DNA of 55,973 nucleotides. Source: Deltaproteobacteria bacterium. GTDB taxonomy: Bacteria; Myxococcota_A; UBA9160; UBA4427. Made by a program: the position numbers and the translations under genes. Positions 21,391 through 30,830 of this stretch are shown one piece after another. Position 1 is the stretch's first letter, and every line of letters starts with the position of its first letter. The notes below the pieces were generated by a model. That model had not been told where the DNA came from and did not search any database. It saw only the letters and a program-made list of their open reading frames with translations. The stretch spans positions 1 to 55,973 of the forward strand of contig PBFW01000014.1 in NCBI GenBank assembly GCA_002719955.1, given 5' to 3'.

Positions 21391-21586
21391 GCGCGTTTCC
21401 TCCGTGAGTTGGCCCTCGTCCGTGCTCATTTCCCGTGCTCTTTGTCCGCGCTCATCGTCGGTTTTTGCCTGGCGCATCTGGCGTCTCCGCGGGGTTTCCC
21501 TGCCGGGGCAGACGGACACGCATCGAGTGGCGAATTTCAGTCGACGATTTGGCTTTCAGCGGCCGGACCCGGCGCCTTCGGCCTGT

Positions 21587-21624
21587 TTTCGCCTACTATC
21601 GTGACGAAACCCAGGCGAAAGTCA
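21587..21624 (-). promoter_or_regulatory. Candidate lexA promoter with flanking inverted repeat
   Basis: On the minus strand a clear -35 box TTGACT (21619-21624) faces lexA, with a GATAGT-like -10 about 19 bp downstream. The promoter lies inside an inverted repeat of 8 bp, TTTCGCCT (21587-21594) and AGGCGAAA (21613-21620), 18 bp apart. The repeat could be an operator, possibly for LexA itself, but it does not match a LexA box I know. The predicted leader is about 200 nt. Confidence 0.35.
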
Positions 21625-21675
21625 ACCGTCAGCCCCCCAACGACCCCCGATATGCAATTTTTTTCGCAGCTCTGG

Positions 21676-21703
21676 TTGACGCGCCTCGGCGGGCGCATAG
21701 CTT
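21676..21703 (+). promoter_or_regulatory. groESp: Candidate groE promoter
   Basis: TTGACG (21676-21681) and TAGCTT (21698-21703) are 16 bp apart on the plus strand. The -35 matches the sigma-70 consensus at five of six positions; the -10 keeps TA---T. The expected transcription start at about 21710 lies just before the CIRCE-like repeat, the usual geometry of HrcA-controlled promoters. Confidence 0.5.
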
Positions 21704-21712
21704 GCTCCGCCA

Positions 21713-21739
21713 TTGGCACTCGGCATCCCCAACTGCCAA
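21713..21739 (+). promoter_or_regulatory. Degenerate CIRCE element (HrcA operator) for groESL
   Basis: Left arm TTGGCACTC (21713-21721), nine-base spacer, right arm AACTGCCAA (21731-21739). CIRCE consensus is TTAGCACTC-N9-GAGTGCTAA: the left arm differs at one position and the right arm at three, and the spacer is exactly nine. The arms pair at seven of nine positions. Location just downstream of the candidate groE promoter supports the call. hrcA is not in this window. Confidence 0.6.
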
Positions 21740-21946
21740 AAATCGGCCGGGCTCCCACCCGGCCACCACATCCTGATTCTGAGTGATTTCGAGGCCACTC
21801 CCCCGCTTCACGAGGTGGCGGCGACGACTTCGGAACCGTTCTAACCCCGGCTTTCTCGGTGAATCCACCGGGCGGGCCCCCACTCTCCGGCACCGCCGGA
21901 GCGCGACCGCAGCGATTGCCGCAGCCGCGAACAAGAGAGGCGACAC

Positions 21947-22234
21947 ATGAAGATCCGTCCGCTCCAGGACCGCATCCTCGTCAAGCGCGTAGATGAGGAA
22001 GAGACCAGCGCCGGGGGCATCATCATCCCCGATTCTGCCAAGGAAAAGCCCCAAGAAGGACTGGTCGTGGCCATCGGTCCCGGCAAGACCCTCGACAGTG
22101 GCGAAGTCGCTGCGCCCGGCGTTCACGCCGGAGACCGCATCCTCTTCAGCAAATACGCCGGCACCGACGTGACCGTCGACAACGACGAGCACATCATCAT
22201 TCGTGAGGACGACGTCCTCGCGATCTACGAATAA
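21947..22234 (+). CDS. groES: Co-chaperonin GroES
   Basis: The 95-residue co-chaperonin caps GroEL during protein folding. It begins [18 protein letters not shown], contains the mobile loop ([18 protein letters not shown]) and the [12 protein letters not shown] segment, and ends with ILAIYE-type residues (VLAIYE). The start follows a GAGAGG site. A 119-bp gap separates it from groEL in the same orientation. Confidence 0.98.
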   Translation: MKIRPLQDRILVKRVDEEETSAGGIIIPDSAKEKPQEGLVVAIGPGKTLDSGEVAAPGVHAGDRILFSKYAGTDVTVDNDEHIIIREDDVLAIYE

Positions 22235-22353
22235 TTCATTCCCTCGCCGACTCGCGCCTCCTGCCCGACCCGGGCGGGACGCGATCCCGGTGTTGGATCG
22301 AGTGATTCATTCCCTGCCTGCGAAGAGCCAGGTAGATCAAGGAGAAACGAAGA

Positions 22354-24012
<1,659 letters not shown>

Positions 24013-24070
24013 ATCCCCGTTCTGCCCAGCCCGTGACTCGGGAGACCGAGTCGCGACTGAGAACGAAACG

Positions 24071-24103
24071 AGCCCCCGGCACTGCGAAGTGGCGGGGGCT
24101 TTT
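24071..24103 (+). terminator. Rho-independent terminator after groEL
   Basis: AGCCCCCGGCACT (24071-24083) pairs with AGTGGCGGGGGCT (24088-24100) over a GCGA tetraloop, 12 of 13 positions paired, followed by TTT. It lies 59 bp after the groEL stop and separates the groE operon from the accessory region. Confidence 0.85.
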
Positions 24104-24218
24104 CGGTTCGCTGCGATGGAGCGGCGACCCAGGTCCCCGCAGACGAACGCAGCTAGCCACACTCCGCGACCCGGCTAGCGTCTGTCGATCCCTTCGAACC
24201 CACACGCAAGGAAAGACG

Positions 24219-25406
24219 ATGACGCAGCCGCGAGCCATCCCCTTCGAGATCGACATCCCCGAGAGCCGTTTGAGCGATCTTCGGCAAAGGCTCGAATCCA
24301 TCCATTGGGCCCCCGACCTCGACAACGACGATTGGCGCTACGGAACCAACGGCGCCTATCTCCGGGAACTCGTCGAGTATTGGCTCGGAACCTACGACTG
24401 GCGTAAACAGGAACGCGCCATGAACGCCTACGACCATTTCCGGGTCGACCTCGATGGGTGTCCGATCCACTTCATTCACGCCAAGGGTCGCGGCCCCGCC
24501 CCGCGACCGCTCATCCTGAGTCATGGCTGGCCCTGGACCTTCTGGGATTTCGAGAGGGTCATCGGCCCGCTCTCGGACCCGGCGGCGCACGGGGGCGATC
24601 CCGCCGATGCCTTCGATGTCATCGTGCCCTCGCTGCCCGGCTTCGGTTTTTCGACGCCGCTCTGCAAGACCGGTGTCAACTGGTGGCGAACAGCGGATCT
24701 GTGGGCCTCGCTGATGCGAGACGTATTGGGCTACGAACGCTTCTGCGCCCACGGAGGCGACTGGGGCTCACTCGTCACCCTCCAACTGGGCCACCGATAC
24801 CCCGATCGCGTGCACGGCGTCCACATCACGGGCATCGCCCCCCTCGACATCTTCTCCGGCGAACGACCCTGGGCCATCGGAGGGCTCCTCGAGTCGATGG
24901 GGGAAGACTCGGACGAGCGGGCGGAGATGCTCGCCTGGGAGCGAAAATTCGCGAGCCATGTCGCCGTACAACATCTGGATCCACAGACGCTGGCCTTCGC
25001 GATGCACGATTCGCCGCTGGGCCTATGCGCTTGGATTCTCGAGCGGCGGCGCAGTTGGGGAGATTGTGGCGGCAACGTGGAAAGCCGCTTCAGCAAGGAT
25101 CAGCTGCTCACGACGATGATGATCTATTGGCTGACGGACAGTTTCGTTTCCACGGTTCGCTTTTACCACGAGGCGAGCGCCGATCCCTGGCGACCCGACC
25201 ACGATCGCATACCGGTCGTCGAAGCCCCGACCGGCATCACGCTCTTCGACCCCGACAAACCGCCCGGCGAGATGGAGTGGAGCCAGCAATATTTCAATCG
25301 CCAGTTCTTCCGCAGCCATCCCCGCGGTGGGCATTTCGCACCGGCAGAGGAACCCGAAATCCTGATCGAGGATCTCCGGGAGATGTTTCGCTCCGTCTCC
25401 GACTAG
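24219..25406 (+). CDS. Epoxide hydrolase (N-terminal domain plus alpha/beta hydrolase)
   Basis: A 395-residue microsomal-type epoxide hydrolase that opens epoxides to diols. Residues about 1-105 form the N-terminal lid domain (IPFEIDIPESRLSDLRQRL, DWRKQE). The alpha/beta hydrolase core has the oxyanion motif HGWPWTF at 102-108, the nucleophile Asp181 in HGGDWGS, and the catalytic His in RGGHFAPAEEP near residue 375. ATG 24219 has AAGGA upstream. Its stop abuts, in frame, a carbamate kinase remnant, so this gene sits at a recombination junction. A paralogue lies at 53994-55160. Confidence 0.93.
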   Translation: MTQPRAIPFEIDIPESRLSDLRQRLESIHWAPDLDNDDWRYGTNGAYLRELVEYWLGTYDWRKQERAMNAYDHFRVDLDGCPIHFIHAKGRGPAPRPLILSHGWPWTFWDFERVIGPLSDPAAHGGDPADAFDVIVPSLPGFGFSTPLCKTGVNWWRTADLWASLMRDVLGYERFCAHGGDWGSLVTLQLGHRYPDRVHGVHITGIAPLDIFSGERPWAIGGLLESMGEDSDERAEMLAWERKFASHVAVQHLDPQTLAFAMHDSPLGLCAWILERRRSWGDCGGNVESRFSKDQLLTTMMIYWLTDSFVSTVRFYHEASADPWRPDHDRIPVVEAPTGITLFDPDKPPGEMEWSQQYFNRQFFRSHPRGGHFAPAEEPEILIEDLREMFRSVSD

Positions 25407-25673
25407 CTGCTCCTGCTGACCGATGTCGACGCGGTCTACGAGAATTGGAGCAGCGATCGAGCAGAGCCCATTCGAAAGGCCGCGCCGGAGAAGCTCCGCG
25501 CGATGTCCCTCGCCGCCGGATCGATGGCGCCCAAAGTCGCGGCGGCTTGCCGTTTCGTCGAAGCGGGTGGCCACGATCGAGGTCGGAGAAACCGTGTCGC
25601 CTGCATCGGGGCGCTCGACGATACCGAGGCGATACCCCGCAACGAAGCTGGAACACGGACCATGAGCGCGTAG
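25407..25673 (+). pseudogene. arcC: Carbamate kinase C-terminal remnant
   Basis: Directly after the epoxide hydrolase stop, in the same frame, 88 codons read LLLLTDVDAVYENW, then GSMAPKVAAACRFVEAGG, then IGALDD and NEAGT before a stop. This is the C-terminal third of carbamate kinase (LTDVDAVY, GSMGPKV, IGAL, GEAGT). The first two thirds, including the N-terminal glycine loops, are missing and there is no start codon. It is a decayed fragment. The join to the epoxide hydrolase marks a deletion or insertion breakpoint. Confidence 0.8.
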
Positions 25674-25704
25674 CAGGCACCCCGCTGACGACCCCCACTC
25701 TCCC

Positions 25705-26241
25705 TCAGAGCCGCGAGGACGAACGCGCGTTGGCGTTTACGGCCCGGGAATCCGACTCGTCACCCACCGACATCTCGAAGCCCGGCGGCTGCCAGCTCGC
25801 CTGAGTGTAGCTCGTATATCCGATGCGGCTGATGCGCCAGACGCCGCCCTCTTTGCGGTATTCGTCTTCGTAGAACGAGTCCTGCCGACCGACGCGCCTC
25901 TCACCACGATCCAGAATCGGAGCGTGCAGAGTCCATCGCCCGCGGGCCGCCCCTTCGCGCAGAAGCTCGATCTCCGGATGATGGCCCAGATGGAGCGCAA
26001 AACGACCGCCAGCGGTGAGCCCTTCGAGGCTCTCGGACAGGAAGCTCATCACCTCGTCGACGCCTGAAAACCGATAATGCCCACTCTCGTAATGGGTCTG
26101 AACGTCCTCGGTGAAACAATCGCGAAGTTCATCCCATTCCTTGTGATCGAGCAGGCGGAAATAGCGGTGCTTGAGTTGCAGGATCGCCTGGATATCTTCG
26201 AGAGCGCGAACCCGGGCCTCGAGGTCTGCGAGCGTGGTCAT
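25705..26241 (-). CDS. SnoaL/NTF2-fold protein
   Basis: A 178-residue alpha+beta barrel protein of the SnoaL_4 type. Start ATG 26241 follows AAAGGAG at good distance. Helical N-terminus (LADLEARVRALEDIQAILQLKHRYF), then DHKEWDELRDCFTEDVQTHYESG and WRISRIGYTSY match the family that includes scytalone dehydratase, ketosteroid isomerase and bile-acid dehydratase-like proteins. A catalytic role on a polycyclic or steroid intermediate is plausible but not shown. It is read just after the amidohydrolase on the same strand, 53 bp apart. Confidence 0.85.
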   Translation of the reverse strand: MTTLADLEARVRALEDIQAILQLKHRYFRLLDHKEWDELRDCFTEDVQTHYESGHYRFSGVDEVMSFLSESLEGLTAGGRFALHLGHHPEIELLREGAARGRWTLHAPILDRGERRVGRQDSFYEDEYRKEGGVWRISRIGYTSYTQASWQPPGFEMSVGDESDSRAVNANARSSSRL

Positions 26242-26294
26242 CGTTTTTCTCCTTTGAACTCTCGGGTCGTAGGGCACGACGTTCTACGCTGAAC

Positions 26295-27467
26295 TCAAGC
26301 GAACTTCTCGATCGCGGGTCCCACCCGCTCGGCATGTCTGGCCAGTGAGTCGACGTCGAAACCATAGACCCGGATCGCGTTTTCCCCGAGCATCGCCCGG
26401 AGTTCGGCCTGCGGAACCCCATCGAAAGTCGCGTGCAGCGCGACCGCCGTATCGGGCCATGTGCCTTCATCGTGCGGAAAATCGGATCCCCAGAGAATCG
26501 ACCGGACCCCGATCTCGTGACGAAGCTCGCATTCCTCGCGATTCATAAAGGAAGCACCGACATGGCATTGGCGAGCCCAATAGGCAGAGGGCTTCATGCT
26601 CAGACCTTCGGTCAGGGTAATGCTCGAAACCGTGCCGGCATATTGTTTGTCGAGCCGATGAAGGAGCGCAGGCACCCAGTCGGCGAATTGTTCGGCGAGG
26701 ACCAGTTGTAGATTGGGGTGGCGTTCGAGTACACCGGACCAGAGCAGGTGCCAAAAGAGCCGGTGGGCGAACCAGACGACCTCCGTGAAAAAAATCGATC
26801 GGGAGCCAGGCAGATCACCGAGTTCAAGCCCCTCCCCACCATGAGTATGAATCGGCATCTCGAGCGATTCGCAGACCGACCATAACGGCTCGTAGCGCGG
26901 ATCGTGCCAGCCGAAGCCCGAGAGGGGCTGACTTCGCAGGATTACGCCACGCAGACCCGCCCGCTTCGCCCACTCGACCTCGGCGACCGCGGCCTTCACA
27001 TCGTCGACGATTCCGACGAGCGCGAGACCCGCATGTCGCTCGGGCTGCGGCGATCCCGCACAGAAATCGGCCAGCCAACGATTATGCGCACGACAGCCAG
27101 CCGCGGCGGCCAGCGGGTCACCGGGGTCGAGCGGATGACCGAAAATATTGTAAAAAGGGGGCGCCGCACGCCCCGCCGGCTGCGGATAGACGACCTCCGC
27201 CGCAAGACCGTCCGCATCGAGCTGCGTCAGGCGTCGTTCCGCGGTCCAGCGCGCCGTCAGCGCGTCGTGCTCCGCATCACCGTCGGAGGACATCGGGCCC
27301 CGGCCAACGACCTCAGCCGTACGGGATTCCAACCGCTCACGATCCGCGATCGATTCGTCATAGGCCACGCGATAGGCAGGGTCGAGGTATTCACGGTACT
27401 CGGAGGAGGGTGCGCCGACATGGCAATCGCTCGAGACGATCATGAGAGGGGCGGCCAGATTCTTCAA
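26295..27467 (-). CDS. Amidohydrolase family 2 (ACMSD-like) metal hydrolase/decarboxylase
   Basis: A 390-residue TIM-barrel protein of the amidohydrolase_2 group, which includes ACMSD and gamma-resorcylate decarboxylase. TTG 27467 is chosen because GGAGG lies five bases upstream; ATG 27443 is the alternative. It has SSDCHVGAP in place of the usual DxHxH-type first metal motif, PIHTHGGEG, LVLAEQFADW, and the WGSDFPHDEG motif carrying the last metal Asp. These proteins are numerous in steroid and aromatic degraders, usually with unknown substrates. It follows the HpaI aldolase remnant on the same strand. Confidence 0.88.
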   Translation of the reverse strand: MKNLAAPLMIVSSDCHVGAPSSEYREYLDPAYRVAYDESIADRERLESRTAEVVGRGPMSSDGDAEHDALTARWTAERRLTQLDADGLAAEVVYPQPAGRAAPPFYNIFGHPLDPGDPLAAAAGCRAHNRWLADFCAGSPQPERHAGLALVGIVDDVKAAVAEVEWAKRAGLRGVILRSQPLSGFGWHDPRYEPLWSVCESLEMPIHTHGGEGLELGDLPGSRSIFFTEVVWFAHRLFWHLLWSGVLERHPNLQLVLAEQFADWVPALLHRLDKQYAGTVSSITLTEGLSMKPSAYWARQCHVGASFMNREECELRHEIGVRSILWGSDFPHDEGTWPDTAVALHATFDGVPQAELRAMLGENAIRVYGFDVDSLARHAERVGPAIEKFA

Positions 27468-27486
27468 GACATCCTCCGTTCTTTGT

Positions 27487-27752
27487 TCACGGACGCAGCG
27501 CACTCAACTGCTCCGCGGCGGCCCCGGAGAGCAGGGCGACGTCTGCCCCGACCGCAATCACCCGGGAGCCTACCTCGCTCCAGGTTTTCGCGAAGTCCAC
27601 GCTTCCCGCGAAGGGGCCGACGAAGCGCATGCCGCGGTGAGTGCCCGCCGATCTCCACCGCGGGCTTCGGCCGCCTGCGCCGTCGCCAGGGTGACGACAG
27701 TGCCCAGGAGGGATTCATCGGCCATGAGTCGATCTCGGAAGAGCTTCGCCAT
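27487..27752 (-). pseudogene. HpcH/HpaI-type aldolase remnant, internally deleted and frameshifted
   Basis: The minus strand first reads MAKLFRDRLMADESLLGT then VVTLATAQAAEA, the N-terminus of HpcH/HpaI class II pyruvate aldolases. About 40 codons in, the similarity moves to another frame: MRFVGPFAGS, WSEVGSRVIAVGADVALL and a stop, which is the family's C-terminal 'FVAVGSDxxLL' strand and helix. Some 150-170 central residues, including metal and substrate residues, are missing. The gene is dead. It would have supplied a 4-hydroxy-2-oxoacid aldolase next to the hsa genes. The divergent promoter of hsaC must lie in or beside it, up to 27872. Confidence 0.7.
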
Positions 27753-27872
27753 ATGCCCTACGATGGCAGGGCTGACGCGACGTTGCATGTGCCCGTTCTG
27801 TGGGGATTCTGGATCGCGGCGTGCGGGTTATGATCGCGGGGACGGCACGATAACGAGCGTAGGAAGGAAGCC

Positions 27873-28754
27873 ATGAGCATACGAACCCTGGGTTATGTCG
27901 TGATCGAGACCTGCGACCTCGATGCGTGGCGCAGATTTGCGTGTGACACGCTCGGGCTCATGGCTACACCCGCCCCGGATGGAGGTGACGCGATTCATCT
28001 ACGTCTCGACGATCGGCCGGTACGCATCCGTGTAGAGCGAAGCGATCGCGAAGGGTTGGTTGCCGCAGGATGGGAGGTCGCCGACTCCGACGCCTTCGAG
28101 TCCTTCATCGCCGCGCTCAAGGCAGCTGACGTCGACGTGGAGATCGCCAGTGATGAACTCTGCGCGGCGCGCGGCGCCCGGGGCGTCGCCCGCTTCCGGG
28201 ACCCCGGCGACAACCCCCACGAGCTCTTCTACGGGACCATCTACGATCACCAGCCCTTCATCTCCCCCGTCGGTTGCTCGGGTTTCCAGACGGCGGATCT
28301 CGGGATGGGACACGTTGTACTCCCCATGATGGACATGGCCGCCGGTCGCGAATTCTTCAAGAACGTTCTCGGCTTCCGAGTGAGCGATACACTGGAAGGT
28401 CCCGTGAGTCTTGCGTTCCTGCGCTGCAACCCGCGACACCACAGCCTCGCGATCGCGTCGCTGCCCCACCCGACCGGACTCGTCCACTTCATGCTGGAAC
28501 TGAAGACGCTCGAGGATGTCGGCCGTGCGCTCGACCGCGTTCGCGCGGCGGGGCTGCATTTGAGCGCCACGCTCGGCATGCACACCAACGACCGGATGGT
28601 CTCTTTCTACGTGCGTTCGCCATCGGGCTTCGACGTCGAGGTGGGGTGCCACGGCATTCGCGTCGACGAAGCGACCTGGACCACCGGCGAGATCACGGCC
28701 CCGAGCTTCTGGGGGCATCATTGGGATTTTGGCAAGGGAGAGTCGAGTGAATAG
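27873..28754 (+). CDS. hsaC: Type I extradiol ring-cleavage dioxygenase, HsaC/BphC-like
   Basis: A 293-residue two-domain VOC-fold Fe(II) dioxygenase that meta-cleaves a catechol. In HsaC the substrate is 3,4-dihydroxy-9,10-secoandrostatriene-dione (3,4-DHSA). Iron ligands are His147 (GMGHVVLP), His205 (GLVHFMLE) and Glu256 (GFDVEVGC). Second-sphere residues are His190 (NPRHHSLA) and Tyr246 (SFYVRSP). The C-terminus has the SLWGH-like SFWGHHWDF. Block order and residue positions match HsaC closely, including the IRTLGY start. GGAAGGAAG precedes the ATG. It overlaps hsaA by eight bases. Confidence 0.9.
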   Translation: MSIRTLGYVVIETCDLDAWRRFACDTLGLMATPAPDGGDAIHLRLDDRPVRIRVERSDREGLVAAGWEVADSDAFESFIAALKAADVDVEIASDELCAARGARGVARFRDPGDNPHELFYGTIYDHQPFISPVGCSGFQTADLGMGHVVLPMMDMAAGREFFKNVLGFRVSDTLEGPVSLAFLRCNPRHHSLAIASLPHPTGLVHFMLELKTLEDVGRALDRVRAAGLHLSATLGMHTNDRMVSFYVRSPSGFDVEVGCHGIRVDEATWTTGEITAPSFWGHHWDFGKGESSE

Positions 28755-29913
28755 CGCCGAATACGAAAAGCGAGTCGAAGCAATGATCCCCGCCATCGCG
28801 GCGCGCGCGGAGGAAACCGAAAAGCTGCGACAGATCCCCGCGGAAACGATCAAGGAACTCCGAGAATCCGGTCTCTTCAAGGCCTTGCAGCCCCGACGCT
28901 ACGGCGGCTTCGAACTCGACCCGATCGACCTCTACCGCGCGGCCGCACGCATCGGTGAGGCCTGCGGCTCGACCGCCTGGATCTTCGGCGTCGTCGGTGT
29001 CCATCCCTGGCAGATGGGCCTCTTTCCCGATCGGGCCCAATCGGAGGTCTGGGGCGACGATGACAGCGTACTCATCTCCTCGACCTACGCGCCGATCGGA
29101 CAGGTCACCCGCGCGGAGGGGGGCTACCGGCTCTCGGGGCAATGGCCCTGGTCGAGCGGCTGTGATCACTGCGACTGGGTGATGCTCGGAGGCGCCGAGA
29201 TGAGCGATCCAGAGCAGCCCGACATGCGTACCTTCCTGCTCCCCCGCAGCGACTACGAGATCGTCGACACCTGGCATGCCGTCGGTCTCAGGGGCACCGG
29301 CACCAACGATATCCTCGTCGACGACGCCTTCGTCCCCGAATATCGGACACTCTCCTTTCAGGACACTTCGCGCTGCGATTGCCCAGGCAATGCTGTCAAT
29401 TCGCACCCGATCTATCGCTTGCCTTTCGCATCGGTCTTCTCCACGACGATCGCCGCCGCGTCGATCGGGATCGCACGAGGTGGGCTCGAACGCTTTCGCG
29501 TCATCCTCTCGGAACGCTTCAAGATCGCCTTCGGGGAAGCGGCGCGTGAGGATCCCCATGCGCAGGTCATACTCGCCCAGGCGAGCTCCATCCTCGATGC
29601 CAGTTGGCTCCAACTCGAGCGCAATATCTCGGAGCTCACGCAGGCGGTCGCGGGAGGAGAGCCGGCGGAGATGCTACCACGCGCGCGATTGCGCCACGAT
29701 CAGGCCTACGCAGTGAAGCGCGCGATGGAAGCGATCACGATCTGTTTCGATGCCAGCGGTGGGGCGGCGCTGCGAACGAGCGATCCTCTGCAACGCTTCT
29801 GGCGGGATCTCAACGCCTCGCGACACCATGCGATCAACGAATACGAACGCGCGGCAATGATCTATGGCCAGGCGCTGCTCGGCATCGAGACCGGCTTTCA
29901 ACCGATGCTCTGA
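28747..29913 (+). CDS. hsaA: Flavin-dependent hydroxylase, HsaA-like oxygenase component
   Basis: A 388-residue acyl-CoA dehydrogenase-fold monooxygenase. HsaA hydroxylates 3-HSA to the catechol using reduced flavin from HsaB. Diagnostic segments shared with HsaA include LQPRRYGG, CGSTAWIFGVVGVH, WPWSSGCDH, LLPRSDYEI followed by VGLRGTGTN, and FWRDLNASRHHA near the C-terminus. GTG 28747 follows GGGAGAG and overlaps the hsaC stop. No flavin reductase is encoded nearby, so the reductant must come from elsewhere in the genome. Confidence 0.9.
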   Translation: MNSAEYEKRVEAMIPAIAARAEETEKLRQIPAETIKELRESGLFKALQPRRYGGFELDPIDLYRAAARIGEACGSTAWIFGVVGVHPWQMGLFPDRAQSEVWGDDDSVLISSTYAPIGQVTRAEGGYRLSGQWPWSSGCDHCDWVMLGGAEMSDPEQPDMRTFLLPRSDYEIVDTWHAVGLRGTGTNDILVDDAFVPEYRTLSFQDTSRCDCPGNAVNSHPIYRLPFASVFSTTIAAASIGIARGGLERFRVILSERFKIAFGEAAREDPHAQVILAQASSILDASWLQLERNISELTQAVAGGEPAEMLPRARLRHDQAYAVKRAMEAITICFDASGGAALRTSDPLQRFWRDLNASRHHAINEYERAAMIYGQALLGIETGFQPML

Positions 29914-29975
29914 CCAGAGGCTCCACCAGACCTGTTTCAAGTCCGCCCAGAAATGCATTCGACGAAAGGATCCCC

Positions 29976-30830
29976 TTGAACCAACTCACCTTCGACAAAA
30001 CCAGCCGTACCACGAAGACGGGCGCGCTCTCGCTCCACTTCAACGAAGCGGGCCCGAGCGACGCAGAAGCGGTCGTCTTCCTCCACGGCGGTGGCCCCGG
30101 AGCATCGAGCTGGAGCAATTTCAAGCAGAACCTGCCCTCCTTCGTCGGCGACTATCATTGCCTACTCGTCGACATGCCGGGCTTCGGCCTCTCGGACAAA
30201 CCCGAGATCCCCAAACAATTCTTCGAGTTCGCCGGAGACGCGATCGTCGCGTTACTCGACGAGTTGGGAATTGCCAAGGCTCATCTCGTCGGCAATTCAT
30301 TGGGAGGCGGCACCTCCCTTCGCGCCGCCCTCGATCACCCGGATCGCGTCGACAAGCTGGTCTTGATGGGCCCCGGCGGCGCGTTCAAGCCCGTTTTCAC
30401 ACCGGTGCCCGCCGAGGGCATCAAGCTCCTCAGCCAGGTGGTCGCCCCCCCCGGTCCCAACCGTGAAAAAGTCGAAGCCTTCCTTCGCGTGATGGTCTAC
30501 GACCAGAGTTTCATCACTGACGAACTCATCGAGGAACGCCTCGAAGCCGCCATGAATCCCGAGAACCAGAAGGGTCTCGTCCGCTGCATGTCGACCTTTG
30601 CGCCGCCTCGGGCGGGCGAATTGTGGCGAGAACTGGATCGCATCCCCCACCCGACATTGATGATCTGGGGACGCGACGACCGAACGCTGCCATTGGACGG
30701 CGCCCTTTTGGCCCTCCAGGAGCTACCGGACGCGCGGCTCCATGTCTTTCCTCGCTGCGCCCATTGGGCACAGCTCGAGCACCAGGCCGCCTTCGATCGG
30801 CTCGTCCTCGATTTTCTGAAGAATCCCTGA
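29976..30830 (+). CDS. hsaD: Meta-cleavage product C-C hydrolase, HsaD/BphD-like
   Basis: A 284-residue alpha/beta hydrolase that breaks the carbon-carbon bond of the meta-cleavage product (in HsaD, 4,9-DSHA). TTG 29976 is preceded by AAAGGA; no ATG fits. The oxyanion region HGGGPGASSWSNF at 37-49 is specific for C-C hydrolases. The triad is Ser108 (GNSLGGG), Asp235 (WGRDDR) and His263 (CAHWAQLEH). MGPGG and FLRVMVYD are also shared with HsaD. The next gene starts immediately after the stop. Confidence 0.92.
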   Translation: MNQLTFDKTSRTTKTGALSLHFNEAGPSDAEAVVFLHGGGPGASSWSNFKQNLPSFVGDYHCLLVDMPGFGLSDKPEIPKQFFEFAGDAIVALLDELGIAKAHLVGNSLGGGTSLRAALDHPDRVDKLVLMGPGGAFKPVFTPVPAEGIKLLSQVVAPPGPNREKVEAFLRVMVYDQSFITDELIEERLEAAMNPENQKGLVRCMSTFAPPRAGELWRELDRIPHPTLMIWGRDDRTLPLDGALLALQELPDARLHVFPRCAHWAQLEHQAAFDRLVLDFLKNP

